The notes below the pieces were generated by a model. It saw only the letters and a program-made list of their open reading frames with translations. It was not told where the DNA came from and did no database searches. Position numbers and translations under genes: made by a program. This document shows positions 45,989 to 58,411 of a stretch of DNA of 64,000 bases, piece after piece; within the stretch, counting starts at the first letter, position 1; every line of letters begins with the position of its first letter. The stretch comes from Rhizophagus irregularis (lineage: Eukaryota > Glomeromycota > Glomeromycetes > Glomerales > Glomeraceae). The stretch covers positions 2,294,001-2,358,000 of the forward strand of contig NC_089448.1 in the NCBI RefSeq assembly GCF_026210795.1. Direction: 5' to 3'.

Positions 45989-47988
45989 TACAGGTCGAAA
46001 AGTAAAAAATCAGGTAACTGATTGGTAACTAATTGGCATTTTCGCCAAATACCGTTACCAATCAGACAGTTTGCTAACTTTTGATCTAATGATCAGAAAG
46101 GAATGAAATATAACTCATTAGAATCGTCTCAACAAGATGAATCTAATTATACATGTCACTCAAATTATTTTTGGCTGCCATAATTATAAGTAAAATCCAA
46201 AATTCAATTATGGCATCCCAAATTATTTTGGCACTTTACAAGGACCCACCCCGCTTACTTCTAATAAAGATCTCTGGGCAAAATTTTAGATTTACTAGTA
46301 ATTTTACCAACCTTTCTTATCTCATAATTTTACCATATATATATAGTAACCTTTTAAAATTATATTAAATTTTACCTTAGATTTTCAGAGACCTAAATTT
46401 TTTTAATTATTAAATAAACAAAATATTTTATAATAATTACAATAAATTTTAAAAATTTTTTATTTTTATTAAGTTTAATTCTTATTCTTTAAAGATAAAT
46501 AACTTTTATTAGTAAAAAAAGTTACTTTGAATTACAAAAATACTATAAAAAAATTTTAAAGATACACATCTTTAACTTTACTTCAAAACTATTATTCACT
46601 TACTTTCTTTAAAAAAATATAATTAATTTTTTTTAAAAAAAAAATAAATTCGTAATTGGTATTATTATGAAAAAATGCTCGTACCCCATAATTATTAATC
46701 TAACTGTTATGAAAATATTTATATAAATATTTTCGACCTTGCCGAACAACTTTACTTAAGCATAAAAAAGTGATTTCATTTGACCAAAGTGCCTAAATTA
46801 CGCCCTAAAATTACTGATCAGGAAATAAAAAAAAATTAAAAGTGCAAAAATTGCTCGTATTCCGTAAATATTAAACTGATTCTTATGAAAATTAATATTT
46901 AGGTAGTTTCGACCTCGCCGAACAATATTACTTAAGCTTAAAAAGGTGACTTCATTTGACTAAAATGCCCAAATTACGCTCCGAATTTAATAAACAAAAA
47001 ACGTAAATTTTAAGTTAATATTAAAATAAAAAAAGCTTGTATTCAACAAATATTACGCCAACTGCTATAAAAATTCAAATATAAGTAGTTCGACCTTACT
47101 AAACAACTTTCTTATATAGTAAAATATAATTTGATTTAACCAAAGTACTGAAATTAAATTCTGAAGTTGCTAATTGCTGTACGAATTTTTATATTTTAAG
47201 GTTTTTGCAAGTATAAAGAAGAGAATAAATTTTTTATTTTGAGAAAAAATTATAAAACATATATTACCAAATATTGTAATAATTGTTGTACAATATTTCA
47301 GATTAGTATATATAAGGTAAATATTAAATTTTATATATAATTTTACCTTATTATTTACCGAAACATTTGTAAACTTATATTTGATTTTACCTTATAAAAC
47401 CGGAAACCTATTTTAACTTTACCTTACATATCCAAAGACCTTTATTTGTTATATATATAATTTTACCTTTATCTATTAAGAGACCTAAAATTTTTTTTTA
47501 ATATAAATTTTACCTTATATTTTCGGACACTCTATTAAAAGAAGAAAAATCCCTACTTTACATAGTAAAAGATATATAAACTGAATGAATTACGGCATCC
47601 CAAATTATAATTATGGCATCCCAAAATAATTTGGGCAGCATGTATAAATCTAATGGTAGTAAAATCACATTTCTAGAATTAATAGTTAATAAAAAATTAA
47701 ATAAAATATAAATGATATATTTTTATTTTTATATTTTACTTAATTTTTCATCAAGTATTAATCCTAGAAATGCGATTTTACTACCATTAGATTCGTCTTG
47801 TTAAGACGATTCCAATAAGCTATATTTCATCTTTTTTCTGATCATTAGATCAAAAGTTAGTAAACTGCCTAATTGGTGACGGTATTTGATGAAAATGCCA
47901 ATCAGTCACCAATTAGTTACCAATCAGCTACCTAATTGTGACTGATTAGTGACTGATTGATGCCTGATTTTTCACTTTTCGTCCTGTG
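45989..47988. mobile_element. Foldback element of the CACAGGTCG family, interrupted
   Basis: The left end ACAGGTCGAAAAGTAAAAAA and right end TTTTTCACTTTTCGTCCTGTG belong to the same family as the MITE at 8034-8142. Long arms continue through AACTTTTGATCTAATGATCA and AATCGTCTnAACAAGAnGAA, so the original unit was a palindrome of about 500 bp. A 1.5-kb element at 46148-47646 interrupts the left arm. No transposase. Confidence 0.7.
46148..47646. mobile_element. 1.5-kb TIR element carrying a 180-bp tandem repeat
   Basis: Perfect 8-bp duplication AATCTAAT (46140-46147 and 47647-47654). The ends TATACATG...AAATTATTTTTGG and CCAAAATAATTTGGGCAGCA then TGTATA are inverted, with ATAATTATGGCATCCCAAA-type subterminal repeats. 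The interior has about three units of a 176-181-bp tandem repeat marked by TTTCGACCTTGCCGAACAA (about 46731, 46907, 47088). No protein. An 8-bp duplication suggests a hAT- or Mutator-type enzyme. Confidence 0.7.
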
Positions 47989-48189
47989 TATTTTAAAAGA
48001 TATTATTTACTAGTTTTAAAATAACAGATAGATAACCTTAAATTTAATGAAAAATTATATAGATTTTTTGTTTAAAATTGAATATCAGAAAATTTATCAA
48101 AAGAGCCTACTATAATAATTTATGATTTTTTTTGTAACCATTTGAAAAAGTGTTAAAACTAAATTTAAGCAATATAAATTTCCATTTAG

Positions 48190-49545
48190 CTGTTATTCCT
48201 ATAGCCCTATGAAAAGTTTTTATACTTAAAATATACTTAAAATTTTATTAAAATATACTTAAAATAAATATCAATTTTAATTCATGATATACTTATAATA
48301 TACCTAAAATATGCCTAAAATACTTTTAAAATATATTTTTAATGTACTTGTTTTTTGCCTAAGTACTTAAATTATACTTAAAGTATACTTAAACTAAAAT
48401 TTAAGTACAATATAAATGTATTTTTTACATATTTAAAATATTCTTAAAATGTATTTAAAATTCAATTTATATTTTAAGTATATAAAAAATACATTTATAT
48501 TATACTTAAATTTTAATTTAAGCATATTTTGAGAATATTTTAAACATGTAAAAAAAATACATTTATATTGTACTTAAATTCTAGTTTAAGTATACTTTAA
48601 GTATAATTTAAGTACCTGGACAAAAAACAAGTACATTAAAAATATATTTTAAGAGTATTTTAGGCATATTTTAGATATATTATCCCTTAAACCGTTTTGC
48701 AGACAAATTTGCCTGCAATTTCTAAATTAGAATAAATGACGCTATAAATATTCTTTAATTTTGGCCAGATCATCACATAATTTTGTAGCCAAATTGATCT
48801 ACATTCTGGCCATAAATTGTATGAGTTAGATATGCGGTTGATCATTAAAATTGGATGAGAAATTAACTCGCAAAAATAGTATCAGAATTTTTATATAATA
48901 AAATCTAGACTTTTCTTATCATATTTTTTCTCTATTTGAATATTAATTATAACTTTTTATTTTCATTATAAAAATTTTGCATTATAATAAACAAAATAGA
49001 GATAAAAAAAATTAATTTTTATGAGTATATAATTAAAATGTATAATAAAATTTTCATTTAGGTTCTATATAAAGTCAAAATCCTACTTATAAACATCAAA
49101 AATTATATTAACAAAAGTTGTTTCTCATACCAAATTCTACATGTTCTATTAAGCTTTTATATAGCTACAATTAATTATCAATGAAATTGTCAAAGTTAAG
49201 TGCAAAGATTTTAAAATTTTATGATTATCTTAAAATACAACTTTTGACCAATGGATAATTTTCAATTTTCTAATATATAAATTTATAAATGATAATAATT
49301 GCTGCACAATAAATAATTTAAACTATTTTGAAAAAAAATTTTATTAAAATTGCTTTATTTTTCATAAAATTAGATAAGAGCTGAAATTTGATAAAATTGC
49401 GGGCAAATTTGCCCGCAATTGCTTACGGTTTAAAGGATAAGTATATCGTGAATTAAAATTGATACTTATTTTAAGTATATTTTAATAAAATTTTAAGTAT
49501 ATTTTAAGTATAAAAGCTTTTCATAGGGTAGGATTAACTAGTGTA
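48190..49545. mobile_element. ACTTAA-rich foldback element, interrupted
   Basis: The arms read CCCTATGAAAAG...ATACTTAAAATATACTTAAA and the inverse TTTAAGTATATTTTAAGTAT...CTTTTCATAGGG. A second, internal symmetry is centred near 48450-48470 with ATACATTTATATTnTACTTAAA segments. The consensus block is TACTTAAA repeated dozens of times in both orientations. A 755-bp element at 48683-49437 interrupts the right arm. Confidence 0.65.
48683..49437. mobile_element. Tc1/mariner-like MITE nested in the foldback
   Basis: Ends TCCCTTAAACCGTTTTGC and the inverse CGGTTTAAAGGA, flanked by TA (48681-48682 and 49438-49439). Subterminal CAAATTTGCCTGCAATT and GCGGGCAAATTTGCCCGC are inverted. Removing it restores the symmetry of the surrounding foldback, which defines the borders. 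A diverged relative lies at 43707-44238. Confidence 0.65.
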
Positions 49546-51815
49546 TGCCAACTATTAGATATATCAATAAACAAACTTTTTAAAGTTAATTTATAAAAAG
49601 AATGGCATGAATAGATAAGTAAGAGTAGTTTAAATATAATCATAATTAGTAACTTAAAAAAATTGAGAATTAGTGATATATACTTCTATATAAAAAGTTT
49701 AAGATTACCCTATTTTTGATTACATTAAATAAAGTTTTATTCTTATTTATATAAATTTTTTTTAAAAAAATTCTTTATTATAATTTTTAAATAAACATAA
49801 AAAATTATCATATTTACATTTATAAATCATATAATTAAGTTTTTTTTTTAATAGTAAATTTTTATATTTAAAGCTAATTATTTAAATTTTGTATTTATTT
49901 TTGTTGTAATCACTCTAGTTGAAAAATTACAAATTCACTATTAAGAAAAAAATCTTGTATTATGTAATTTATAATATTTATTCAAGAAATTGCCAATAAA
50001 AAATTTTTTTTAAAAAAAAAACTCATATAAATAAGAATAAAATTTTATCAAAAATAGAGTGGTCCTAAACCTTTTATATAGGAATGTATACAAATAAGTA
50101 AAAAAATCTTGGAATACTATTTTGAATCAAATTATTTTTAATTTATTTAAAAAATGTTTTATCTTAAAATTTATTGGATGGATCAGAAAATGATATATTA
50201 AATCTATAAAAAAATTGATAAATTGATTGTGAAATATGAAAAAGAAAATTTAAAAGGGTTTAATAATGATATTAAAATTATTAGCAATTAAATAATAATT
50301 TGATTCAAATAATTCAAAGTAAAGCTCCCATATTTCCTAACCTGCGCTTCATTTCCTTTAAACATTGTCACAATTCCTCGTCTTCATCTTCGAGTTGTAT
50401 GTCACCTAGAAATATGAAAAAAGTTAATGGCTGTGTATGAAATTCTCTGCTTAAAAATTTTTTATATTAACCTCTTTTTCATATATTCTTAATAAAATTG
50501 ATGGCCAAAATAATCAAAATTGTCTATATAATTACATTTAAGTTTTAATATGTCTAAAAGTATTAAAGAAAGAAAAAATATTAAAATACTTAAATTTTTT
50601 TAAAAATATATCTGTTTGCTATTACTTATCTTTAACAGTTCATTTAAGTAGTCTGATATACTTATAAAAAGAAAAGAAATGCTAAAATATTTTTTAACTT
50701 GTACCCTTTTCTTTTAAATTAATTTTTAGTATATTACCTGTTTATTTTAAAAAAATGAAGTCTATCATAAAAAATATTTTTTGGTTAAATATAGGTACTG
50801 GTTTTGATATTTATACTGGAATTTTTAAAGAGTTATCATTTCATTTTTTTTTGTTAAAAAAAAAAATCCATTTAATCATAACATTCACATTTTTTTTTTA
50901 AATAGAGATACATAAATTTAGGAATGTTTATTTTAGTTTATGTAAACATTGCAGCAAAAGTAATAGAAGTGTAAATGTTTAAATTTGAGATTTTATAGTA
51001 AAATCTAATGATCTATAGTTCATTTGAAAGCTTTAATTAAAACAAATTGAATAGTAATAAAATTATATTATTAATATTAATATTGACTATTTTATTTTTA
51101 CTTATATATTTTAAGTTATATTATTTGTTAATGCTATTAATTAAGAAATATTAGCTGATTTCTAATATGCTTCTTAGAGACAATAAATCTTATAGAAATA
51201 ATGTTTCTAAAGAAATGGCACTGATTAAAAATAACTAGTATTCTGTATAAATTGATTTATAATATAATATAACTTTAAGAAACTAAGCAGATAATTATAT
51301 AATAAGATAAATAATTAGTTGATAGAAGAAACAATCTACATGATCTACATGATGTAATGATCTACACAATATTTATTATAAAACCAGTTTATTAGACTTA
51401 ATTATAAATAAAAATTTATTAGGAAAAAATGAGTTTTAATAATTAGTAAATAGAAAAGATAATTATTAGTCATATAAACAAATCAAAAAATTAATTAGTA
51501 AACAAGAAATAAATTAAAATACTTTTAATTTTAGGGTAGTTTAATGAAATATAAATAGATATAAATATAAGTGAAATTCAATCAGAATTTTCTTTAGCTA
51601 AAGATAGCTTAATAAAATAAAATATTAATTATTAAAAGTTATTTTGAATATACTTATTATTCGCTTAAATTATACTAATTAATATTTGTTTTTATTTTAA
51701 AATAAAATATGGAAAAGAAATTATTAAAGTTATATTTTTATTAATTATATGCTTTTTATTACTAATTTATTTTATTTTATATTTGAAAATTTTGATTTAG
51801 CCATTATTATTACTA
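49546..51815. other. Gene-free AT-rich region
   Basis: About 80-85% A+T by eye. No open frame of note, no RNA gene, no clear terminal repeats. Confidence 0.45.
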
Positions 51816-51989
51816 CAATCAAACCTTTATATAACGATATGTTAGGACATATATGAAAATATTGTTATATCAAAGTTATACCAATATTTATATGTCCTCA
51901 CATATAGTGGGAAAATAAAATTTTATTAGTATATCAAGTTTTTAATAGTATATTGGTATATCGAATATCGGTATATTGAGGTTAGACTG
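51816..51989. mobile_element. Pogo-type MITE
   Basis: 174 bp. Left end CAATCAAACCTTTATATAACG, right end inverse CGGTATATTGAGGTTAGACTG, flanked by TA (51814-51815 and 51990-51991). Same architecture as the MITE at 6740-6919 (CAGTCTACCCTTGATATAGCG). Confidence 0.7.
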
Positions 51990-52392
51990 TAATATTTTAT
52001 TTCAATGAAGATGATTCAATATATATGATAATACTTTGGTAGGATCATAGGTTTCAATAATATAACTTTAAGATAATTATTTTTAGAGGTTTAATTAAGT
52101 CTAAATTGAGTCTGAATTAAATTAAATTTTAGAGAAAAAATTTGATTCATATGAAACATTAAAAGTAACGAATATCACTGATCAAAAACTAATATATCAG
52201 ATAGCAAATATGTTAAAAATGCAATAAAATCAGGTACTTAATATGTGTAAGATGCGTGTAAATATATATATTATCTATATATTATTTATATATAATATAT
52301 ATATAATACTTAATACGTATACGATATATATACAGTATTTATACATATTTTACACATATCAGATATCCAATTTTCTGTATTTTTACTACATA

Positions 52393-52605
52393 CAGTGGAC
52401 ATCAAAAAAAATGCACCACCTCTATTATTGATTATTAATCACATGAATTGATATCAAAATTAAAGCCAATCAAAATAAAATTTAAAATGTAAATCATTTA
52501 TCATATGATTTATCAAAATATAAAATTTTATGTAAATTGATTGGTTAATTCATCAGATATAGCACATTTTATCAAAAAAGGATGGTGCGTTTCTTTTGCA
52601 ACTTT
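52393..52605. mobile_element. Tc1/mariner-type MITE
   Basis: Left end CAGTGGACATCAAAAAAAAT then GCACCACC, preceded by TA. The right end GGATGGTGCGTTTCTTTTGC is a weaker inverse. No protein. Sequence from about 52525 to 52750 recurs in inverted orientation at about 56340-56580, so a larger unit may have once existed. Confidence 0.5.
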
Positions 52606-52776
52606 TTAATATTTTTAAAAAATTAAGATTTTTACAATAATTATATTATACTTTTATAACAAATAAATGTAAAATTAATTATTAAATAGCCAAAATTATT
52701 AATTAAAATTATAAAAAGTTATTATTTTTAACAATAAATAAATTAATTTATTTAATAAGAGGAGTTACATACTTTA

Positions 52777-53307
52777 CAGAAACTTGCCATTTTTAATCAA
52801 TATAGAATCGATATTGTTAAGTTTATCTTAACGGTATCATTTTGATATCATTTTGATATTATTTCAATATAGATTAATATCGATAAGGTTGCTTGTCTAA
52901 ACCTCTTCAAAATCCTACGATTAGTTTCATCAAAATTTTACTATAGATTTATTATAGTTTCGGCAGAGTTTCGGCAGTTTTGGCATTTATAATAAGTTTC
53001 GGCAGTTTCGCCATTCTCCAAAGTTTCGCCAGTTTTTTAATATAATTTTAATATAGTTTCAGCAGAATTTCGCTTTTCGGCAAAACGCCATCTTGCCTAA
53101 ACCCCTAGGTTTCGGCAAGCAACCTTAAATATCGATACGATATCAAAATAAAGTATTATCATTTTGATATCATTTCAATATCGATTTAATATTGAAATGA
53201 TATCAAAATGATAATACTTTATTTCGATATCATATCGATATTAAATCTATATTGAAATAATATCAAATAATATCGAAATGATATCACTTGAAAACTTAAA
53301 GTTTCTG
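52777..53307. mobile_element. GATATC-rich foldback element, interrupted
   Basis: Ends CAGAAACTT and AAGTTTCTG with TA on both sides (52775-52776 and 53308-53309). The interior consists of GATATCATTTTGATAT and ATATCGAT-type palindromic units. A hAT-like MITE sits inside at 52884-53127. Confidence 0.65.
52884..53127. mobile_element. hAT-like MITE, copy B (intact)
   Basis: 244 bp. Ends TAAGGTTGCTTGTCTAAACC and GGTTTCGGCAAGCAACCTTA. The 8-bp duplication AATATCGA lies at 52876-52883 and 53128-53135. It contains repeated TTTCGGCAG motifs. It matches copy A at 2043-2691 along its length but lacks the 395-bp Mutator-like insertion. Confidence 0.8.
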
Positions 53308-53349
53308 TAAAAGTCTTCTATTCAAGATAATCATTAACCTTTGTTGATT

Positions 53350-53565
53350 CTTCCTGAAATATCAAATCCTGAGTATCATAGACCGAAAGGATTACCATCT
53401 CATAAGAGATATAAATCAGTGGTAGAAAATGATCGTGTTATATCAGGCAAATCTAACGAAACAATAGCACAGAAAACGTGTAACTATTGCTCTAGAAAAG
53501 ACTATAATATCTGAGGATGTCTAAGATACAAGGCTGAATCGTCCGCTAATAAAGAAAATGAATAC
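53350..53565 (+). pseudogene. Zinc-knuckle tail of a MULE-type transposase, relic
   Basis: One frame reads NPEYHRPKGLPSHKRYKSVV then KTCNYCSRKDYNI, stop, GCLRYKAES. A basic RPKGxPxxKRxKS segment followed by CxxC...C is the usual C-terminus of FAR1/MULE-like transposases and their fungal relatives (knuckle CxxCxxxxHxxxxC; the His reads Tyr here). Only this tail is visible and it holds a stop. Confidence 0.45.
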
Positions 53566-54589
53566 TCAGGCAAATAATTTACATAGTTGAACAATGTGGT
53601 TAAATAGTAGTTGCACTAAATTAAATGTAGTTGCACTCAAAATAAATAAAGTATCAATTTCTTTTATTAAATGCGTTAATTTTATTACATTTTACATGCA
53701 CTTTATAAGAATAAATAAAGAACAAATAAAACTAAAAAAGAAAATGAAGCAAAGTCACGTGATATATATGATCACGTGATAGTGGTGTTGACCACCAGTG
53801 GCGATAAATAGCAAACTTCTTATTTTATTATAAAAATCCTAGATTTAAAATTATTTAAAAGCAACTGTATGCTAAAAATTGTAAAATCTATATGTTTTAT
53901 AGTAATTTTTGATTATATTTAGAGAGCTTACAGATATTACGTAATTATCAAAAGGGGAGAGGTAACCAAATTTTACGTTACACTTAATAAAATATATAAT
54001 TTATAAATATTATAATTTGATTGGTTATTAAATCTGACAAGAAGGAAAAGGGAAGTAAGTTTATATTAAACTGAATATTACGTAATATACTTGGTACCTG
54101 AAAAAAAAATAGCGCTTAAACCAGTATTTCTACGATATTTTGTGATAAACTGGGTTAAAATTCTAATTAATTCATCTGTAATATTTTCTGTAACGGTGAT
54201 TGAATACTCGTTTTAGCTACAGATATTGCAGCACCAAACTGAACTTTTTTGCTAACTTTTTCTCTAATACTTGGTGTAGGACCCCGAACAATACTGATAC
54301 AACTCACATTTGAGTTTGCATAGAGTTTATATTAAAATTTTTCAAAGTTGCGTATTATAGAGGTATTTTCAAAATTTTGTTATCCTACATACCCTGTTTT
54401 TAACATAACCAGTAATTTGGTTTTAATAAAATTTATATCATTGGATTCGTCTCGATAAGAGGATTCTAATGATAGTAAAATCGAATTCCTAGCTTCAATA
54501 TTGACAGAGTTATGTCATAAAATGTATTTTACTTCAGTACTTAAAGTTTACTTGTGAGTTATATTAGTATTATTCAGGATCCTCCTTTA

Positions 54590-56195
54590 ATTAGGGAGAA
54601 ATTAATTGATAAAGATAGGCAATAATTTGCATTTTACATATGGTGTAGCTGTGTAGATCATTTCTATATGTAAATGCCTATCAGGACCCCAGAAAATACT
54701 TATATAAGTAAGATCCCAAAAATATTTTTTATTAGTAGCTCTAAGCATAGGTTTTTACTATGATCGCTAAGCATTGTTGATATCTAACCTTAAAAATTAT
54801 ATAAAAATAAGCAAATCATAATTTATAAAATATATTTATTAATTAATATATTTTATTAAATCCAATTTTAAATATGTTGCGAAGCTAAACAAAACATAAT
54901 ATACAAATAGATTAACAACATTCAATTAATAAAGTTAATAAACAGTATAAGAAAAATTTGAAATTAATACTATTACAAAAAATGTAAATTTCTCCATAAG
55001 TATTATACTTACACCCATAAAAATTAATATGTAGGTAGTTTCGACCTTGCTGAACAATTTTCAATTAATTTAGAAAGTCGATTTCATTTGACCAAAGAGG
55101 TGTAATTACGTTCTGAAGTTGTAAACGGAGAAATGAAAAATTCGGAAGTTAGTACCGTTATGAAAAATGCACTTTTCTCCATAAGTATTATACCCACACT
55201 CATGAAAATTAATATATAAGTAGTTTCGACCTTGCTGAACAATTTTCAATTAATTTAGAAAGTCGATTTCATTTGACCAAAGAGGTGTAATTACGCTCTG
55301 AAGTTGTAAACGGAGAAATGAAAAATTCGGAAGTTAGTACCGTTATGAAAAATGCACTTTTCTCCATAAGTATTATACCCACACTCATGAAAATTAATAT
55401 ATAAGTAGTTTCGACCTTGCTGAACAATTTTCAATTAATTTAGAAAGTCGATTTCATTTGACTGAAGTGGTGTAATTACGCTCTGAAGTTATAAACGAAA
55501 AAGTGAAAAATTTAAAAGTTATTACCGTTAAAAAAAATATGCTTTTCTATATAAATATCATACTTAGCCTTATGAAAATTAAAATACAAGTAGATTTAAC
55601 TTGCTGAACAAACTTACTTAAGCATAAAAGATAATTTGATATAACCAAAGTGGTGAGTAGTGAAATTATATTTTAAAGTAAATCATATTTATAGTAATTT
55701 TATTTAACAAAATAAACATGTATAATATAGTAATTTTATATTAAAAATAATACACTGAGTTTAATAAAAATTAAAAAGATACTATTGACAGATAATTAAT
55801 AAAACATTGAAAAAAAAATGAAATTTTATCAAAAAAAAATTTTTGTTTATGTATTTATATAAAATTGTAAAATGTAGTACAAATTAACACTCACCGTTAG
55901 TGAAAATAAAATAAAAATTAATTATAAATTCAATATATAATATTTTAAAAAGTTATATAAATATGAAAAATAAGCAACTAAAAACTCTTAGTATTTTAAA
56001 ATAATACCAAAAATATGCAATTTAATTATCTTACATAATATAAAATTTTCTTAAAATTAAGCATTATAAAATTCTTACATCATAAAACTTTTCTATGTTG
56101 GCTAAGCACCTTGGTACCTTACATATATAAGCATTTTCTGGGGTCCTTGCCTATCTTTAACAATTAATTTCCCTCTAATTAAAAGTTTGTTACAA
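54590..56195. mobile_element. Long-TIR element enclosing the 185-bp array
   Basis: The left segment TTTAATTAGGGAGAAATTAA, GATAAAGATAGGCA and GGACCCCAGAAAATACTTAT is mirrored at about 56115-56195. The left copy has an extra block of about 60 bp that is itself a hairpin (GCATTTTACATATGG...CTATATGTAAATGC). Exact outer ends and target duplication not found. It shares the tandem-repeat family with the element at 46148-47646. Confidence 0.5.
54975..55670. repeat. 185-bp tandem repeat, about four copies
   Basis: TCTCCATAAGTATTATAC starts recur at 54991, 55176 and 55361, and a diverged fourth at 55546: exactly 185 bp each time. Units contain GTAGTTTCGACCTTGCTGAA, AATTTAGAAAGTCGATTTCA and GAAGTTGTAAACGGAGAAAT. 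Copies 2 and 3 are almost identical, copies 1 and 4 more diverged. No coding frame spans units. Confidence 0.85.
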
Positions 56196-56246
56196 AAGTT
56201 TTTTTTTTTTGAATATTTCTTTTAACTAGGAGAATTTAAATTTTGA

Positions 56247-56580
56247 CATTATTTTATTATAAAAATCCTAGATTTAAAATTATTTAAAAGCAACTGTATG
56301 CTAAAAATTGTAAAATCTATATGTTTTATACTTTATAATAATTTTTGATTATATTTATTATAAATAAATTAATTAATTTATTGTTAAAAATAATAACTTT
56401 TTATAATTTTAATTAATAATTTAGGCTATTTAATAATTAATTTTACATTTATTTGTTATAAAAGTATAATATAATTATTGTAAAAATCTTAATTTTTTAA
56501 AAATGTTAAAAAGTTGTAAAAGAAACACATGATAAAATGTAAAATGTGTTATATCTGATGAACTAACCAATCAATTTACA
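56247..56580. repeat. Dispersed repeat with direct and inverted copies
   Basis: About 56247-56345 is almost identical, in direct orientation, to about 53818-53935 (AAAATCCTAGATTTAAAATT, AAAGCAACTGTATGCTAAAA). About 56345-56580 matches 52525-52750 in inverted orientation (TTTATTGTTAAAAATAATAA and TTTGTTATAAAAGTATAATA). Probably scrambled pieces of one element family. Confidence 0.6.
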
Positions 56581-56773
56581 AAGACTTATTCATCTTAAAA
56601 GTTCAAATTGCCTAAAACCTAAAAAAAAAGAGAATGGGAAAAGAAAGAGGAGAAAATTAAAAAAAAATAAAAAAAGAAAAGTATTTAAAAAAATTAGTTT
56701 TTTATTTTACTTTTCAGGTATTTACATAGGATTCTGTTTACTTATAAGATAGGTTACCCCCAGGCAGGACCCC

Positions 56774-57169
56774 GCTTACTTATAATAAAGGTTACCGTAG
56801 AAAATTGACCCTTTACTAATAGTTTTTACCTTACTTTTTTTTTAAATTCTATTAGTTAATTAGCTAAAAAGCATAACAATGTAACATAAAATTTCCTTTT
56901 ATAGTAAAATCTGCAAAGAATTTTATATATGATTTTTATCTTAGGCCTGGAGGTGACCTATCTTATAAGTAAGCGGGTTCTCCCCCAAGCTTAAGGTAAA
57001 AATTATATATAAAATTCTTTGCAGATTTTACTATAAAAGGAAATTTTATATTACATTGTTATGATTTTTTTTCTTTTTAGCTAATTAACCAATAGAATTT
57101 AAGAAAAAAGTAAAGTAAAAACTATTAGTAAAGGACTAATTTTCTATAGTGACCTTTATTAAAGTAAGT
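56774..57169. repeat. Large palindrome with ~185-bp arms
   Basis: The left arm ACTTATAATAAAGGTTACCG ... AGTAAAATCTGCAAAGAATT is inverted on the right as AATTCTTTGCAGATTTTACT ... GACCTTTATTAAAGTAAGT. The loop holds CCTGGAGGTGACCTATCTTA, itself the inverse of sequence just left of the palindrome (ATAAGATAGGTTACCCCCAGG). Confidence 0.75.
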
Positions 57170-57559
57170 CACATTCAAAATCCTAAAAAAATATCTAAAA
57201 AGGAAAAAAATAAACAATTAATAATATTTGTTATAATAAAAAATATGCTAAAGTTTTTTTTATATCTATTTTAAGCTCAGATATTTGTAAAAATACCTGA
57301 AAAAAGAAGAAAATACAATTATAAATATTTATTAAAATAAAGAAAAAATAAAAAAAATACCTGCTAAATGCCATATTTAAAGAATTAAAAAAGTTAATAA
57401 CTAAAAAAAAGTTTCAAAAATTAATTTGAAAAATAAAATACAATAATATTTATTTTTAAAATAATCAGTAGACAGGTATATTTTATTAATACAAAATGAA
57501 GGAAAAAAGAAAGAAAATAAAGAAAAAATATGTAAAAAGAAAAAGAATGCATAAAAAAA

Positions 57560-58000
57560 AATGTACTAAATTAATCTTATTTTTTTTATTCTTTATTCTT
57601 TTTTATTTATTCTTTATATTTTATTTTATTTTTTATTTTATGTTTTTTACTTTATATTTCATTTTGTTTTTTATTTTATATTTTATTTTATTTTTTACTT
57701 TACATTCCATTTTGTTATTTACTTTATATTTCATTTTATTTTTTACTTTATATTCCATTTTGTTCTTTATTTTATATTCTATTTTATTTTTTATTTTATA
57801 TTTTATTTTACTTTTCATTTTTCATTTTATTTTATTTTCACTTTCTATTCCATTTTGTAATTTATTATCTTATTTTGTATTTATTTTTTTGTTTATTTTA
57901 TATTTCATTTTTACTTTTTCTTATCCTTTTATTTTTTTTTCCTTTATTTATTTTTTTTCTTATTTTATTTATTTTATTTTTTTTTATTTAAGTTCAATTA
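57560..58000. repeat. TTTTA-type low-complexity minisatellite
   Basis: Degenerate units such as TTTTTACTTTATATTCCATT repeat for about 400 bp, strongly T-rich on the plus strand. It produces a long but meaningless Phe/Leu/Ile frame. Confidence 0.85.
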
Positions 58001-58411
58001 TAAAATCAAATAAAATTATATTAGTCATATTTTACAAAAAATTTAAATAAAAATCTATGTTTTTTTTCATATAATTATTAAAAAAAAAGTTGTTTTAATT
58101 AAGTTTTAAGTTTCTTTTTTAAAAAAACAATAATAAAATTTTTCATAAAATTAGCCAATCAAAAATTTTATTAAATTACATGATAGAAATCACCAAGTAA
58201 TAATGCACCTTTATCATCTTATATAAATTTACAGATACATTTATTACATTATTTTTAATATGATGTATTGATGTATTATAAATTTTTTGTTATTTTATTT
58301 TAAATGGTATTACAGATAAAATATGTAATAGAATATTATATATACATTTATTCTTTAAATAATTATTTTAAAGAAAAATTTAAAACTTATTTATGTCAAT
58401 ATTTTAAATAT

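Noticed and set aside
54975-55670. CRISPR-like array
   Set aside because: The whole 185-bp unit is repeated; there are no short repeats with unique spacers, and the genome is eukaryotic.
57496-58050. 184-residue open frame rich in Phe, Leu, Ile and Tyr
   Set aside because: It is the translation of a TTTTA-type low-complexity tract; no domain and a composition dictated by the repeat.
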